Source of the DNA: Chitinophagaceae bacterium
Lineage (GTDB): Bacteria > Bacteroidota > Bacteroidia > Chitinophagales > Chitinophagaceae
DNA length: 64,000 bases
NCBI GenBank assembly: GCA_016720565.1
Contig: JADKKJ010000012.1
Location: 310,001 to 374,000, forward strand
Direction of reading: 5' to 3'
A program made the translations under genes and the position numbers. The notes beneath the pieces were generated by a model. That model searched no databases, was not told where the DNA came from, and saw only the letters and a list, made by a program, of their open reading frames with translations. Shown in pieces: positions 1-7,144 of the stretch. The stretch's first letter is position 1, and every line of letters begins with the position of its first letter.

Positions 1-555
1 ATGAATGTAATTAAAACAGAAAAAATAATTTGGACAATCGGACACTCCACCCACCTGCTGGATGAACTGGCAGCTATGCTTCAATCATTCCAAATTGAAA
101 TTGTAGCTGATATAAGAAGTTCTCCAGGCTCAAGAAAATTTCCTCAATTCAATAAAGAAGCGTTGCAAATTTCTTTGCCCGAAAACAACATTCAATACAT
201 CCATTTAAAAGAGCTTGGTGGAAGAAGAAAAGTAAATCCTTATTCTAAAAATACTGTATGGCGGCACCCGGCATTTAGGGGTTATGCCGATTATATGGAA
301 ACGGGTACTTTTAAAGAAGGTATCCGGGAACTTGAAAAGATGGCAATGAAACATCGCACCGCTTATATGTGTTCAGAGGCAGTGTGGTGGCGTTGTCACC
401 GCTCCATGGTTTCAGATTATTTAAAAGTAGATGGTTGGAAAGTAATGCACATTATGGGTGTTGGAAAAGAAGAAGAACATCCTTATACGGCTCCGGCCAG
501 GATTGTAAAAGGGGAACTGACTTATGGAGAAGATTTGAAAGAAAATGAAGGTTGA
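1..555 (+). CDS. DUF488 family protein
   Basis: A 184-aa soluble protein of the DUF488 family, whose biochemical role is not established. The family signature is visible: the start WTIGHST (residues 11-17), the segment DIRSSPGSRKFP near residue 37, and the C-terminal CSEAVWWRCHR motif near residue 123. Length is normal for the family. The ATG is the first base of the window, so an earlier start cannot be excluded, but the family usually begins just before WTIGHS. It is followed by a 150-bp gap and then a convergent Crp/Fnr gene. Confidence 0.85.
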   Translation: MNVIKTEKIIWTIGHSTHLLDELAAMLQSFQIEIVADIRSSPGSRKFPQFNKEALQISLPENNIQYIHLKELGGRRKVNPYSKNTVWRHPAFRGYADYMETGTFKEGIRELEKMAMKHRTAYMCSEAVWWRCHRSMVSDYLKVDGWKVMHIMGVGKEEEHPYTAPARIVKGELTYGEDLKENEG

Positions 556-706
556 TGGTTAGCTTTCAATGCAGCAATCGCCATATAATTGGTTACAATT
601 GAAATAATATATTTAAAAGCATAATTAGGTGATATGGAGTCGCCGGTTACCCTTCAATCTACTTTAGTAATCAATAAAAATACTAACCATTTTTGACTAT
701 ATTACC

Positions 707-1303
707 TTAGCAAAATACCTTTCCATTCTCTATAAGTACGGCTCCTGCTTCATGCATGTGTCGCATGGCCCTGATTACTGTCTCTACCCGAAGACCTGTC
801 ATATCAGCTATTTGCTGCCGTGTGAGTTTCAGTTGCCTGGATTCAATACAAAAATTCTTATTTTCCTTTTTAAAATAATTCAGTAATGTTTTTATCCGCT
901 CAACTGGATCATGGCAGGCAAACGAGTGTAATAGCATAAATCTAAAACGTATCCGTTGAGCCAGTAATTTGCTAAAATTAAAATGAATAGCTACATTTTC
1001 TCTAATTAGCTGGTTAAAAACAGGCTTGTATAAACGGATTACTACACTGTCTTCGTCAGCAATTGCTGATTCGCCATAAGGTTCATTATCGAATAAAGGC
1101 AACTCGCCAAAACATTCTCCCGGATCGATTAACATTTGAATAAACTCATTCCTATTATCATTAATGTTCAGCCAGTTAACGCGGCCGGTTAATAATTGAT
1201 AATAGAATGAGCAGTTATCTCCTTCAGAAAAAATTATATTTCCTTTAGGAACTCTTTTATAGGTTGCTCCATACGCAAGTAAAAGGTCAACGTCAATCAT
1301 CAT
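707..1303 (-). CDS. Crp/Fnr family transcriptional regulator
   Basis: A cyclic-nucleotide-binding-type beta barrel (roughly the first 115 residues) is followed by a C-terminal winged helix-turn-helix containing LTRQQIADMTGLRVETVIR, a typical Crp recognition helix region. The frame is open to 1348 with a TTG codon, but the first ATG is at 1303 (198 aa) and fits the family better. I see no N-terminal cysteine cluster of the FNR type, so oxygen sensing through an Fe-S cluster is unlikely. A DNR-like heme-based NO response or another ligand is possible. Its position beside the NO reductase genes suggests it helps control them; that is inference. Confidence 0.85.
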   Translation of the reverse strand: MMIDVDLLLAYGATYKRVPKGNIIFSEGDNCSFYYQLLTGRVNWLNINDNRNEFIQMLIDPGECFGELPLFDNEPYGESAIADEDSVVIRLYKPVFNQLIRENVAIHFNFSKLLAQRIRFRFMLLHSFACHDPVERIKTLLNYFKKENKNFCIESRQLKLTRQQIADMTGLRVETVIRAMRHMHEAGAVLIENGKVFC

Positions 1304-1520
1304 GTGTTGATAATTTAAAGATTGCAGGTTAATCCGGTATCTATTCAATAGCTTAATATCAGGAAATTAAAGACAATTGGCAGATCCAACTTCTGCATTT
1401 AGTATTGTAATTTACCCAAAATATCCGGCAATTTTAAAGTTAAGTAGCCCTACTATTTGCCCGGCTTTATTACTTAGTTCTGCTTTGGAACTAACGACCA
1501 CTTTACCCTCAATTTATAGC

Positions 1521-1964
1521 CTATTTACTTTTGTTGTTAATAAACACAGCACCATTCTTTATATCATCTGCCAGATGCTGAATGGTTTTAGTTTCAAATA
1601 ATTCTATCAACTGTTCTTTTATTATTCTGTATTTTGAATGCATAGGACAAGGCTTTGTTTCTGAACATTTTTCCAACCCCAACACACATTTGTCCAGCAT
1701 TTCATTTTCTCCCATTGCTTCAAGTATAGCACGAACGGGTAGCTTTCTCATCTTTTCAGTCATATAAAAACCGCCATTGGGCCCACTGACAGACCGGATA
1801 ATTTTATTATTCTTTTTAAGTGCCTGTAATATTTTAGCTGTAAATGATGGAGGTGAATCAATGGCTTTGGAGATTTCTCCGATTCCGATTTTGTTATCCT
1901 CCGTCCCTTTTTGTGCAATGAATATCGTTGCCCTTAATGCATATTCTGTTGCTTTTGAAAACAT
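1521..1964 (-). CDS. Rrf2 family regulator (NsrR/IscR-like), last gene of the norC operon
   Basis: A 147-aa Rrf2 protein: an N-terminal winged helix (KATEYALRATIFIA, residues 4-17; GPNGGFYM near residue 61) and three cysteines, C93, C100 and C106, in the loop where IscR and NsrR bind an Fe-S cluster. Such clusters sense NO or Fe-S status. It lies 34 bp after queD on the same strand, so it is probably the last gene of norC-norB-queD-rrf2. The palindrome at 4267..4298 in front of that operon is the natural candidate operator. A second Rrf2 gene at 21822 has the same cysteine spacing. Confidence 0.88.
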   Translation of the reverse strand: MFSKATEYALRATIFIAQKGTEDNKIGIGEISKAIDSPPSFTAKILQALKKNNKIIRSVSGPNGGFYMTEKMRKLPVRAILEAMGENEMLDKCVLGLEKCSETKPCPMHSKYRIIKEQLIELFETKTIQHLADDIKNGAVFINNKSK

Positions 1965-1998
1965 AGAAATTAATTTAAAGGGGAAAGTACATTTTATT

Positions 1999-2445
1999 TT
2001 AGTAATAGCTCAGTGTTGTGATATCCATCCATCTTGCAAATGAATCCTTTGTTTCGTATAATTTTAGTTCAACTAGTTTACTACCAGATGGTAATGCCTG
2101 CAATAGAATTTGTTGAAAATGAATAAGCAGGTTTTCTGCAGTAGGTTCTGCTCCAAGTATAACCAGGTTTTCCTGAGAACTAATGGAGGGATGCTCTGCA
2201 ATATAATCCTGTGACAAAACAAGTTTATGGTCAATCATCCTGATAATAGAGTCAGTTACCAATTGTTTTAATTCTTTAAAATCGATGATAAAGCCCGGTG
2301 CCAGAATATATTCGTCTTTTGTTGTGCATCCGGAAACAGTAACCTCCAATTCATAAGAATGGCCATGTATATTTTTACAGGCTCCTGCATAACCATGAAT
2401 GGCATGTGCCATTTCGAAATAAAAGATTTTAGTGACTAGTAGCAT
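1999..2445 (-). CDS. 6-carboxytetrahydropterin synthase family (QueD/PTPS-like)
   Basis: A 148-aa protein of the 6-pyruvoyl-tetrahydropterin synthase/QueD fold. Visible motifs are the zinc histidines H14, H27 and H29, the catalytic cysteine in CKNIHGHSY (C23), an internal DHK, and the C-terminal YETKDSFA glutamate. QueD makes 6-carboxytetrahydropterin for queuosine; paralogues make or modify other pterins. It sits 35 bp after the norB-like gene and 34 bp before rrf2 on the same strand, away from any other queuosine gene in the window. A specialised pterin role linked to NO is therefore possible but unproven. Confidence 0.8.
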   Translation of the reverse strand: MLLVTKIFYFEMAHAIHGYAGACKNIHGHSYELEVTVSGCTTKDEYILAPGFIIDFKELKQLVTDSIIRMIDHKLVLSQDYIAEHPSISSQENLVILGAEPTAENLLIHFQQILLQALPSGSKLVELKLYETKDSFARWMDITTLSYY

Positions 2446-2480
2446 GTATAAAAATGATTGAATAAGTTATTTATTGTTCT

Positions 2481-3869
2481 TTAAGCAGCAGGTGAATAAT
2501 AATGGGTTTGTATTTTTCCGGTTGTTTTAAATTTGAAATAACAGAGCACATTATTTTTTAACAAAGGATAGATTATACACAGGAAACCTGTCATCATTAC
2601 TACCGCGGAAATAAAAAACACAATAAAAAACGGCCTTAATTGAAGCATCATACTGCTAAAAGGTATTTGTGAAGTGCTCAGCTGCCATTTCGCTTTCACT
2701 ACGCCTGCCCCAATTAAACTTATCCAAAAGACAAATAGCGAAATATTAGCTAGCCAATATCCTCTGTTGAATAGTTTCTTATAAGGCTCAAAACTCAGGC
2801 AGGTATCGTTGAGAATATCAAATGCAATTGCCAGTAGCAGAAAACTGTTAATGCCAATTGTTGCCCCCATTGTATGAGCTACTGTAATATGTGTGCCGTG
2901 AGTATATAGATTGATGCCAGGAACTGATATTATAATTGCCAGCAATAGTGTTAAGAATATCCAGGCATCAGCGGCAACCAGGAAACGATAAGCTGTTTTG
3001 TGAAAATTCTTTTTTGCAGCGCTGACTGAAGCCCTCCAGTTGAAAATAATTCTCCCAAGGATGAAGAGCTCTGTCATGCTGATTGCATAGCTGATGTGCT
3101 TAATATAATTATGAGTGGGCAATGTATAAATATGATGCCCCCAGTTGAACATGAGGTTGAATAACCCAATAAAATACAGTAAAAAAGCCATACTTGAATG
3201 GCTGTAGTTTTTGCTGTTGCTTATTTTGTCCATTAGGAATATGCTGCTGCCGTAGATCAGCATATTCCAGGAACCTACCATAGAGCCATACGATTTCCAT
3301 TGCACTGTCATGTCGTTTACCACATTATTTCTGAAATAAGGGAATATCCATAAATAGGATTCGAGAAAGGTGAATAAAAAGAACAGGATACCTGTAAACC
3401 ACATCCACACATAAACAGGCTGGTTTCTAAATGATCCAGCTGATTTTATAAAATTGATTAAAAACAGGATCCAGCCAGCAACAATGGGTAATGCCAGTAT
3501 TGGATGAAATTCCCAATATTCCCTGCCGCCGAAGATACCGGCACAATAGGATATCAAAATCGTAATAACCGAAAGACTAAAAATAATTAATTGAATTTTT
3601 ATCAGTAGTTGTGAGTAGATTTTTTTGCCGGTATGTTGCTGTAGATATGTAAAAACAGCACCTGTCGAGCTAAAAATTATCCAAAAAACTACTGACGATA
3701 CATGGAGTGGTCTGATTTTTTGGAAGGGAAGATATGATTTTAAAAATCCGGGTATGAGGTATTGAAGTCCACCTGTTACTCCCCAAAACATTCCAGTACC
3801 CAGCAACAAAAGTGCGGCAATTACGAATAGTCTGGATGGTGCTTCCTGTTTACTGTTGGATGGTGCCAT
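2481..3869 (-). CDS. NorB-like heme-copper oxidase subunit I with altered metal ligands
   Basis: A 462-aa, about 12-helix heme-copper oxidase superfamily protein paired with a NorC-like cytochrome c, the arrangement of cytochrome c-dependent NO reductase. Family anchors are H56 in the second helix, GHH at 244-246 (two Fe-B ligands) and LYTHGTH with H332. Two features differ from canonical NorB. The VVHxWxE segment that supplies the third Fe-B histidine and a glutamate reads YGSMVGSWN around residues 194-202, and the HGH pair reads HTM at 332-334. The first open codon is GTG at 3899, but ATG at 3869 gives a normal start overlapping norC by 20 nt. NO reduction is inferred from context. Confidence 0.75.
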   Translation of the reverse strand: MAPSNSKQEAPSRLFVIAALLLLGTGMFWGVTGGLQYLIPGFLKSYLPFQKIRPLHVSSVVFWIIFSSTGAVFTYLQQHTGKKIYSQLLIKIQLIIFSLSVITILISYCAGIFGGREYWEFHPILALPIVAGWILFLINFIKSAGSFRNQPVYVWMWFTGILFFLFTFLESYLWIFPYFRNNVVNDMTVQWKSYGSMVGSWNMLIYGSSIFLMDKISNSKNYSHSSMAFLLYFIGLFNLMFNWGHHIYTLPTHNYIKHISYAISMTELFILGRIIFNWRASVSAAKKNFHKTAYRFLVAADAWIFLTLLLAIIISVPGINLYTHGTHITVAHTMGATIGINSFLLLAIAFDILNDTCLSFEPYKKLFNRGYWLANISLFVFWISLIGAGVVKAKWQLSTSQIPFSSMMLQLRPFFIVFFISAVVMMTGFLCIIYPLLKNNVLCYFKFKTTGKIQTHYYSPAA

Positions 3870-4251
3870 TATTATTAATTGTAAAAGTTCTTGGGTCACC
3901 CTTTCCGGATGCAGCTATATCTCGTAAATAGGCAAGTAAGGCGTTCACTTCCTTTCCATTTAAATCAAAGTTGGGCATTGTGGCTGTCCCGTTTTGCAAA
4001 AAGGCTTTGATATAAGCAGGCCCTCTGAGCGAATAGGTATTGGTGAGATCCGGGCCAAGATATCCACCTAAACCATACACCTGGTGACAGGCATTACAAT
4101 TATACTGTTGCCATACTAACTTCCCCTTACTGGTCTCTTTGGATACAGATTTATTCTTTACTGGCAGCGAAAAATACAGGAAGAAGGAATAGGATAAGAA
4201 AGCGACTATGAGTAATGCAGCTATAATATTTTTTCTCTTTTCAGTAAACAT
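3850..4251 (-). CDS. NorC-like membrane-anchored cytochrome c
   Basis: A 133-aa cytochrome c with one N-terminal membrane anchor (about residues 7-26), a single heme site CNACH, the following GLGGYLGPDLT typical of NorC, and a downstream TMPNF giving the axial methionine. It would pass electrons to the NorB-like subunit on the outer face of the inner membrane. The frame is open to a TTG at 4281, but the first ATG is at 4251 and leads straight into the anchor. It is the first gene of the minus-strand operon and is divergent from the quinol-type NO reductase. Confidence 0.85.
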   Translation of the reverse strand: MFTEKRKNIIAALLIVAFLSYSFFLYFSLPVKNKSVSKETSKGKLVWQQYNCNACHQVYGLGGYLGPDLTNTYSLRGPAYIKAFLQNGTATMPNFDLNGKEVNALLAYLRDIAASGKGDPRTFTINNNGTIQQ

Positions 4252-4262
4252 GAATACTTGTT

Positions 4263-4270
4263 CAAAAATA
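4263..4270 (-). promoter_or_regulatory. -7 promoter element for norC operon
   Basis: On the minus strand this reads TATTTTTG, an exact TAnnTTTG Bacteroidota -7 element, 11 nt before the norC ATG. Its upstream side overlaps the palindrome at 4267..4298, so a protein on the palindrome would block this promoter. Confidence 0.6.
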
Positions 4271-4298
4271 ATTAAGGACAAATTTATCCTTAATTATT
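4267..4298. promoter_or_regulatory. Perfect palindrome, predicted shared operator for norC and quinol-NOR
   Basis: The 12-bp arm AATAATTAAGGA (4267-4278) is repeated exactly as its reverse complement at 4287-4298, around the 8-bp spacer CAAATTTA. It fills the gap between two divergent -7 elements and so covers the -33 region of both promoters. Size, symmetry and place fit the operator of a dimeric repressor; the operon-terminal Rrf2 protein is the best candidate. The repressor identity is inference. Confidence 0.7.
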
Positions 4299-4305
4299 AT
4301 ATTTG
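4298..4305 (+). promoter_or_regulatory. -7 promoter element for quinol-type NO reductase
   Basis: TATATTTG matches TAnnTTTG exactly and lies 18 nt before the ATG at 4324. It abuts the palindrome at 4267..4298. A start of transcription near 4310 would leave a short leader. Confidence 0.6.
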
Positions 4306-4323
4306 CCAACAAATATTCATTGT

Positions 4324-6666
4324 ATGGCGAAAAATAATTTCATCAGCTACCTGCTTAATCCTAAGAACTGGTGGCTTCCTTTACTCGTTATTTTTATAAT
4401 AAGTATTGCAGGGGTAACCATGATTGGAGTACACACATACACTGAAGCTCCACCCATTCCATCTTATGTTTCATCAAAAAATGAAACAGTTTTTTCAAAG
4501 GAAGATGTGCTGGATGGTCAGGCAGTATTTCAGAAGTATGCACTGATGGAGTATGGCAGTATGTTTGGTGATGGTGCTAACCGGGGGCCTGACTATACTG
4601 CAGAAGCTTTGCATTATGTTTCTCAATACATGAATGATTATTATCAATCGAAATTGAAAGCTGAAGCAAATAGTGATTTGCTTAAAAAAGGAATTATTGA
4701 ACAGATAAAAGTAGAAATTAAAAATAATCATTACAGTAAAGAAAAGAATAGTGTAACACTTTCTGATGCACAGGTTTTTGCAGTGGCAGAACTGGTAAAA
4801 TATTATAATCAAAAGTTTACCAACTCGTCTTCACTCGGAGCATTTAAACCGTCCGGTTACATCACTGATGCAAATGAAATAAAATCATTAACCGCCTTTT
4901 TCTTTTGGGGTTCATGGGTTTGTGGAGTAGAAAGACCGGGAGAACATTACAGTTATACACATAACTGGCCTTACGACCCTTCAGCGGGGAATACGCCGAG
5001 TGCTGCAATTATTTTGTGGAGCATTATTGGTTCACTGGGATTAATATTTGGATTGGGTATCGTGTTGTATTATCATGGCAAACTGGATAAGCTGGATGAT
5101 GATGTTTATACAAAAAAAGCTGAACCTTTTATGACAAGGGACGATATAGAGAAATTTCAACCAGATGCTATACAAAGGTCTACTTATAAATTCTTTTATG
5201 TTGCCATTGTACTATTTGCTGTGCAGGTTTTAGCAGGTATTTTAACCGTTCATGATTTTGTCGGCTTGATTAATTTCTTTGGATTTAATATTTCCGGCGC
5301 ATTGCCAATTACCGTAACAAGAAGCTGGCATGTGCAACTATCTATTTTATGGATATCAGCCTGCTGGATAGGCGCTTCATTTTTTATGATGTCGCTTGTA
5401 TCACCCAACCAATCAAAAAAACAGGTTACACTCATCAATACAATTTTTTGGCTTACGGTAATATTAATGGCCGGCTCCTTTGCAGGAATGTTGCTTGGGC
5501 CAAAAGGTGTTTTCGGAAAGAACTGGTATTGGTTTGGCCACCAGGGATGGGAATATGTAGAGCTTGGAAAACTATGGCAGATTATTCTTGGAGTCGTATT
5601 TATTATTTGGGCAACAACCATATACCGGGGCATTAAACCGGTGATGAAACTAAAGCAGCCATGGGCGTTGCCTAATTGGTTAGTGTATACCACCTTCAGT
5701 ATAATTTTATTATTGATCTCTGGTTTTATTGCCACCCCCAAAACTAACTTTGTGATTGCGGATTTCTGGAGATGGATGGTGGTACACATGTGGGCCGAAG
5801 CTTTCTTTGAAGTATTTACCACAGTATTGATTGGATATTTTATGGTGGTAATGGGATTAGTAAGCAGGCAGGCTGTAATTCGTGTGATTTATTTAGCAAC
5901 CTTATTATTCCTTGGTTCCGGTCTGCTCGGGATCTCCCATAATTTTTATTGGAATGCTAAGCCGGTGTTTACTATGGCGCTTGGTTCGGTGTTTTCGACA
6001 TTGCAGGTAGTACCGTTAGTGCTGCTCACATTAGAAGCGTGGCGTTTCAGCAAACTTCCAATGCTGCTGCAAACAAATAATCGGATAAACGGAGATTTAA
6101 GTAAAAAATTTGGATTTTCAGGAGTGTTCCTTTTTTTGGTGGCTGTTAATTTCTGGAATTTCTTTGGAGCAGGTGTACTGGGTTTTATCATCAATCTTCC
6201 TATTGCTAATTATTATGAACATGGTACTTATTTAACTGTCAATCATGGCCATGCTGCATTAATGGGTGTGTATGGTAATCTTGCAGTAGCTGCTGTTTTA
6301 TTTTGCTGCCAGTTATTATTTAAGGTTGATTGGTGGAAACCAAAACTGATCAAAACAGTTTTCTGGTCCATCAATATAGGTTTGCTGCTGATGGTATTAC
6401 TTGATTTATTTCCTGCAGGCATTTACCAGTTTAAAACCGTAACAGAGCAGGGATTGTGGTATGCCCGTAGCAGTGCATTTATAGAAAGCAACGGTTTTCA
6501 AACCCTCACCTGGATGCGTATTGTTGGAGGCTCCATATTTACTGTAGGCGGCGTGATACCGCTGGTTTGGTTTGTAACCAGCAGAAGAAAAGGATTAAAA
6601 AAAGTTGAGCAACTCAATACAATAAAATCAACAACCAATGAAAACATTTCAACAACCCTGGCTTAA
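4324..6666 (+). CDS. norZ: Quinol-dependent nitric oxide reductase, single subunit
   Basis: A 780-aa single-chain NO reductase (also called norB in many annotations) that reduces NO to N2O with electrons from quinol. It has an N-terminal membrane helix, a periplasmic cytochrome c-like domain without heme (about residues 40-210), then about 12 helices of the NorB fold. Active-site motifs are VVHMWAE (H488, E492), GISHNFYW (H539) and TVNHGHAA (heme ligands). The residue after H539 is Asn, where cNOR has a second His. The frame is open to TTG 4303, but ATG 4324 is preferred because the promoter element lies at 4298-4305. It is divergent from norC and is followed by a DGC protein. Confidence 0.9.
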   Translation: MAKNNFISYLLNPKNWWLPLLVIFIISIAGVTMIGVHTYTEAPPIPSYVSSKNETVFSKEDVLDGQAVFQKYALMEYGSMFGDGANRGPDYTAEALHYVSQYMNDYYQSKLKAEANSDLLKKGIIEQIKVEIKNNHYSKEKNSVTLSDAQVFAVAELVKYYNQKFTNSSSLGAFKPSGYITDANEIKSLTAFFFWGSWVCGVERPGEHYSYTHNWPYDPSAGNTPSAAIILWSIIGSLGLIFGLGIVLYYHGKLDKLDDDVYTKKAEPFMTRDDIEKFQPDAIQRSTYKFFYVAIVLFAVQVLAGILTVHDFVGLINFFGFNISGALPITVTRSWHVQLSILWISACWIGASFFMMSLVSPNQSKKQVTLINTIFWLTVILMAGSFAGMLLGPKGVFGKNWYWFGHQGWEYVELGKLWQIILGVVFIIWATTIYRGIKPVMKLKQPWALPNWLVYTTFSIILLLISGFIATPKTNFVIADFWRWMVVHMWAEAFFEVFTTVLIGYFMVVMGLVSRQAVIRVIYLATLLFLGSGLLGISHNFYWNAKPVFTMALGSVFSTLQVVPLVLLTLEAWRFSKLPMLLQTNNRINGDLSKKFGFSGVFLFLVAVNFWNFFGAGVLGFIINLPIANYYEHGTYLTVNHGHAALMGVYGNLAVAAVLFCCQLLFKVDWWKPKLIKTVFWSINIGLLLMVLLDLFPAGIYQFKTVTEQGLWYARSSAFIESNGFQTLTWMRIVGGSIFTVGGVIPLVWFVTSRRKGLKKVEQLNTIKSTTNENISTTLA

Positions 6667-6766
6667 TATTAAAATCTATTTCCTCTGGCGATTGCAATTC
6701 TTGATCGGACGTCTGAAAAACCATCTTTATAAAAAACAGCTTTCATACAATGAAAACAAGAACTGA
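6638..6766 (+). CDS. Possible 42-aa cationic small protein bridging NO reductase and DGC genes
   Basis: An ATG at 6638 opens a 43-codon frame ending with TGA at 6766. It overlaps the last 29 nt of the NO reductase gene and the first 17 nt of the DGC gene, so it fills what would otherwise be an 83-bp gap. The product is rich in Lys, Arg, Trp, Tyr and Phe, with a central segment that could form an amphipathic or membrane-associated helix. No clear ribosome site is visible, and Bacteroidota use few. It may be real through translational coupling, or a chance frame. Confidence 0.35.
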   Translation: MKTFQQPWLNIKIYFLWRLQFLIGRLKNHLYKKQLSYNENKN

Positions 6767-7142
6767 TAATAAACCGCTGGTGTATTCCTGCTCCGGCTGT
6801 TCCAGTGCTGCACAAATGGCAAACTATATTGCTGTTCAGCTTGACAGAATGGATGTAGCAGAAATGTCCTGCATTGCTGGTGTTGGAGGTAACGTTAAGA
6901 GTCTTGTGCGTACAGCAACATCTGGCAGAAAAATTATCGTTATTGATGGTTGTCCGCTGGCATGCTCAAAGGCTTGTCTGAGTAATCATTCGGTAGAGCC
7001 TGATATTCACATAGACCTGTCCTGCATGGGTGTTCCAAAAAGGCTGCACGAAGATTTTGATATAAAAGACGCTAATGAAATTTTAACAAAAATTGAATCA
7101 CTCTCAAATTGCAGTTTTATAAAATATACCTGTGAAATTTAA
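6750..7142 (+). CDS. DGC-domain putative zinc/metal-binding cysteine protein
   Basis: A 130-aa protein of the DGC domain family, named for the DGC motif seen here as IDGCPLACSKAC. Cysteines at 14, 17, 41, 68, 72 and 76 sit in CSGCS and DGCPLACSKAC motifs and are likely metal or cluster ligands. The function is unknown. It lies 83 bp after the NO reductase on the same strand and 2 bp before the acyltransferase gene, so it is probably co-transcribed. That makes a role near NO or Fe-S handling plausible. Confidence 0.8.
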   Translation: MKTRTDNKPLVYSCSGCSSAAQMANYIAVQLDRMDVAEMSCIAGVGGNVKSLVRTATSGRKIIVIDGCPLACSKACLSNHSVEPDIHIDLSCMGVPKRLHEDFDIKDANEILTKIESLSNCSFIKYTCEI

Positions 7143-7144
7143 TT

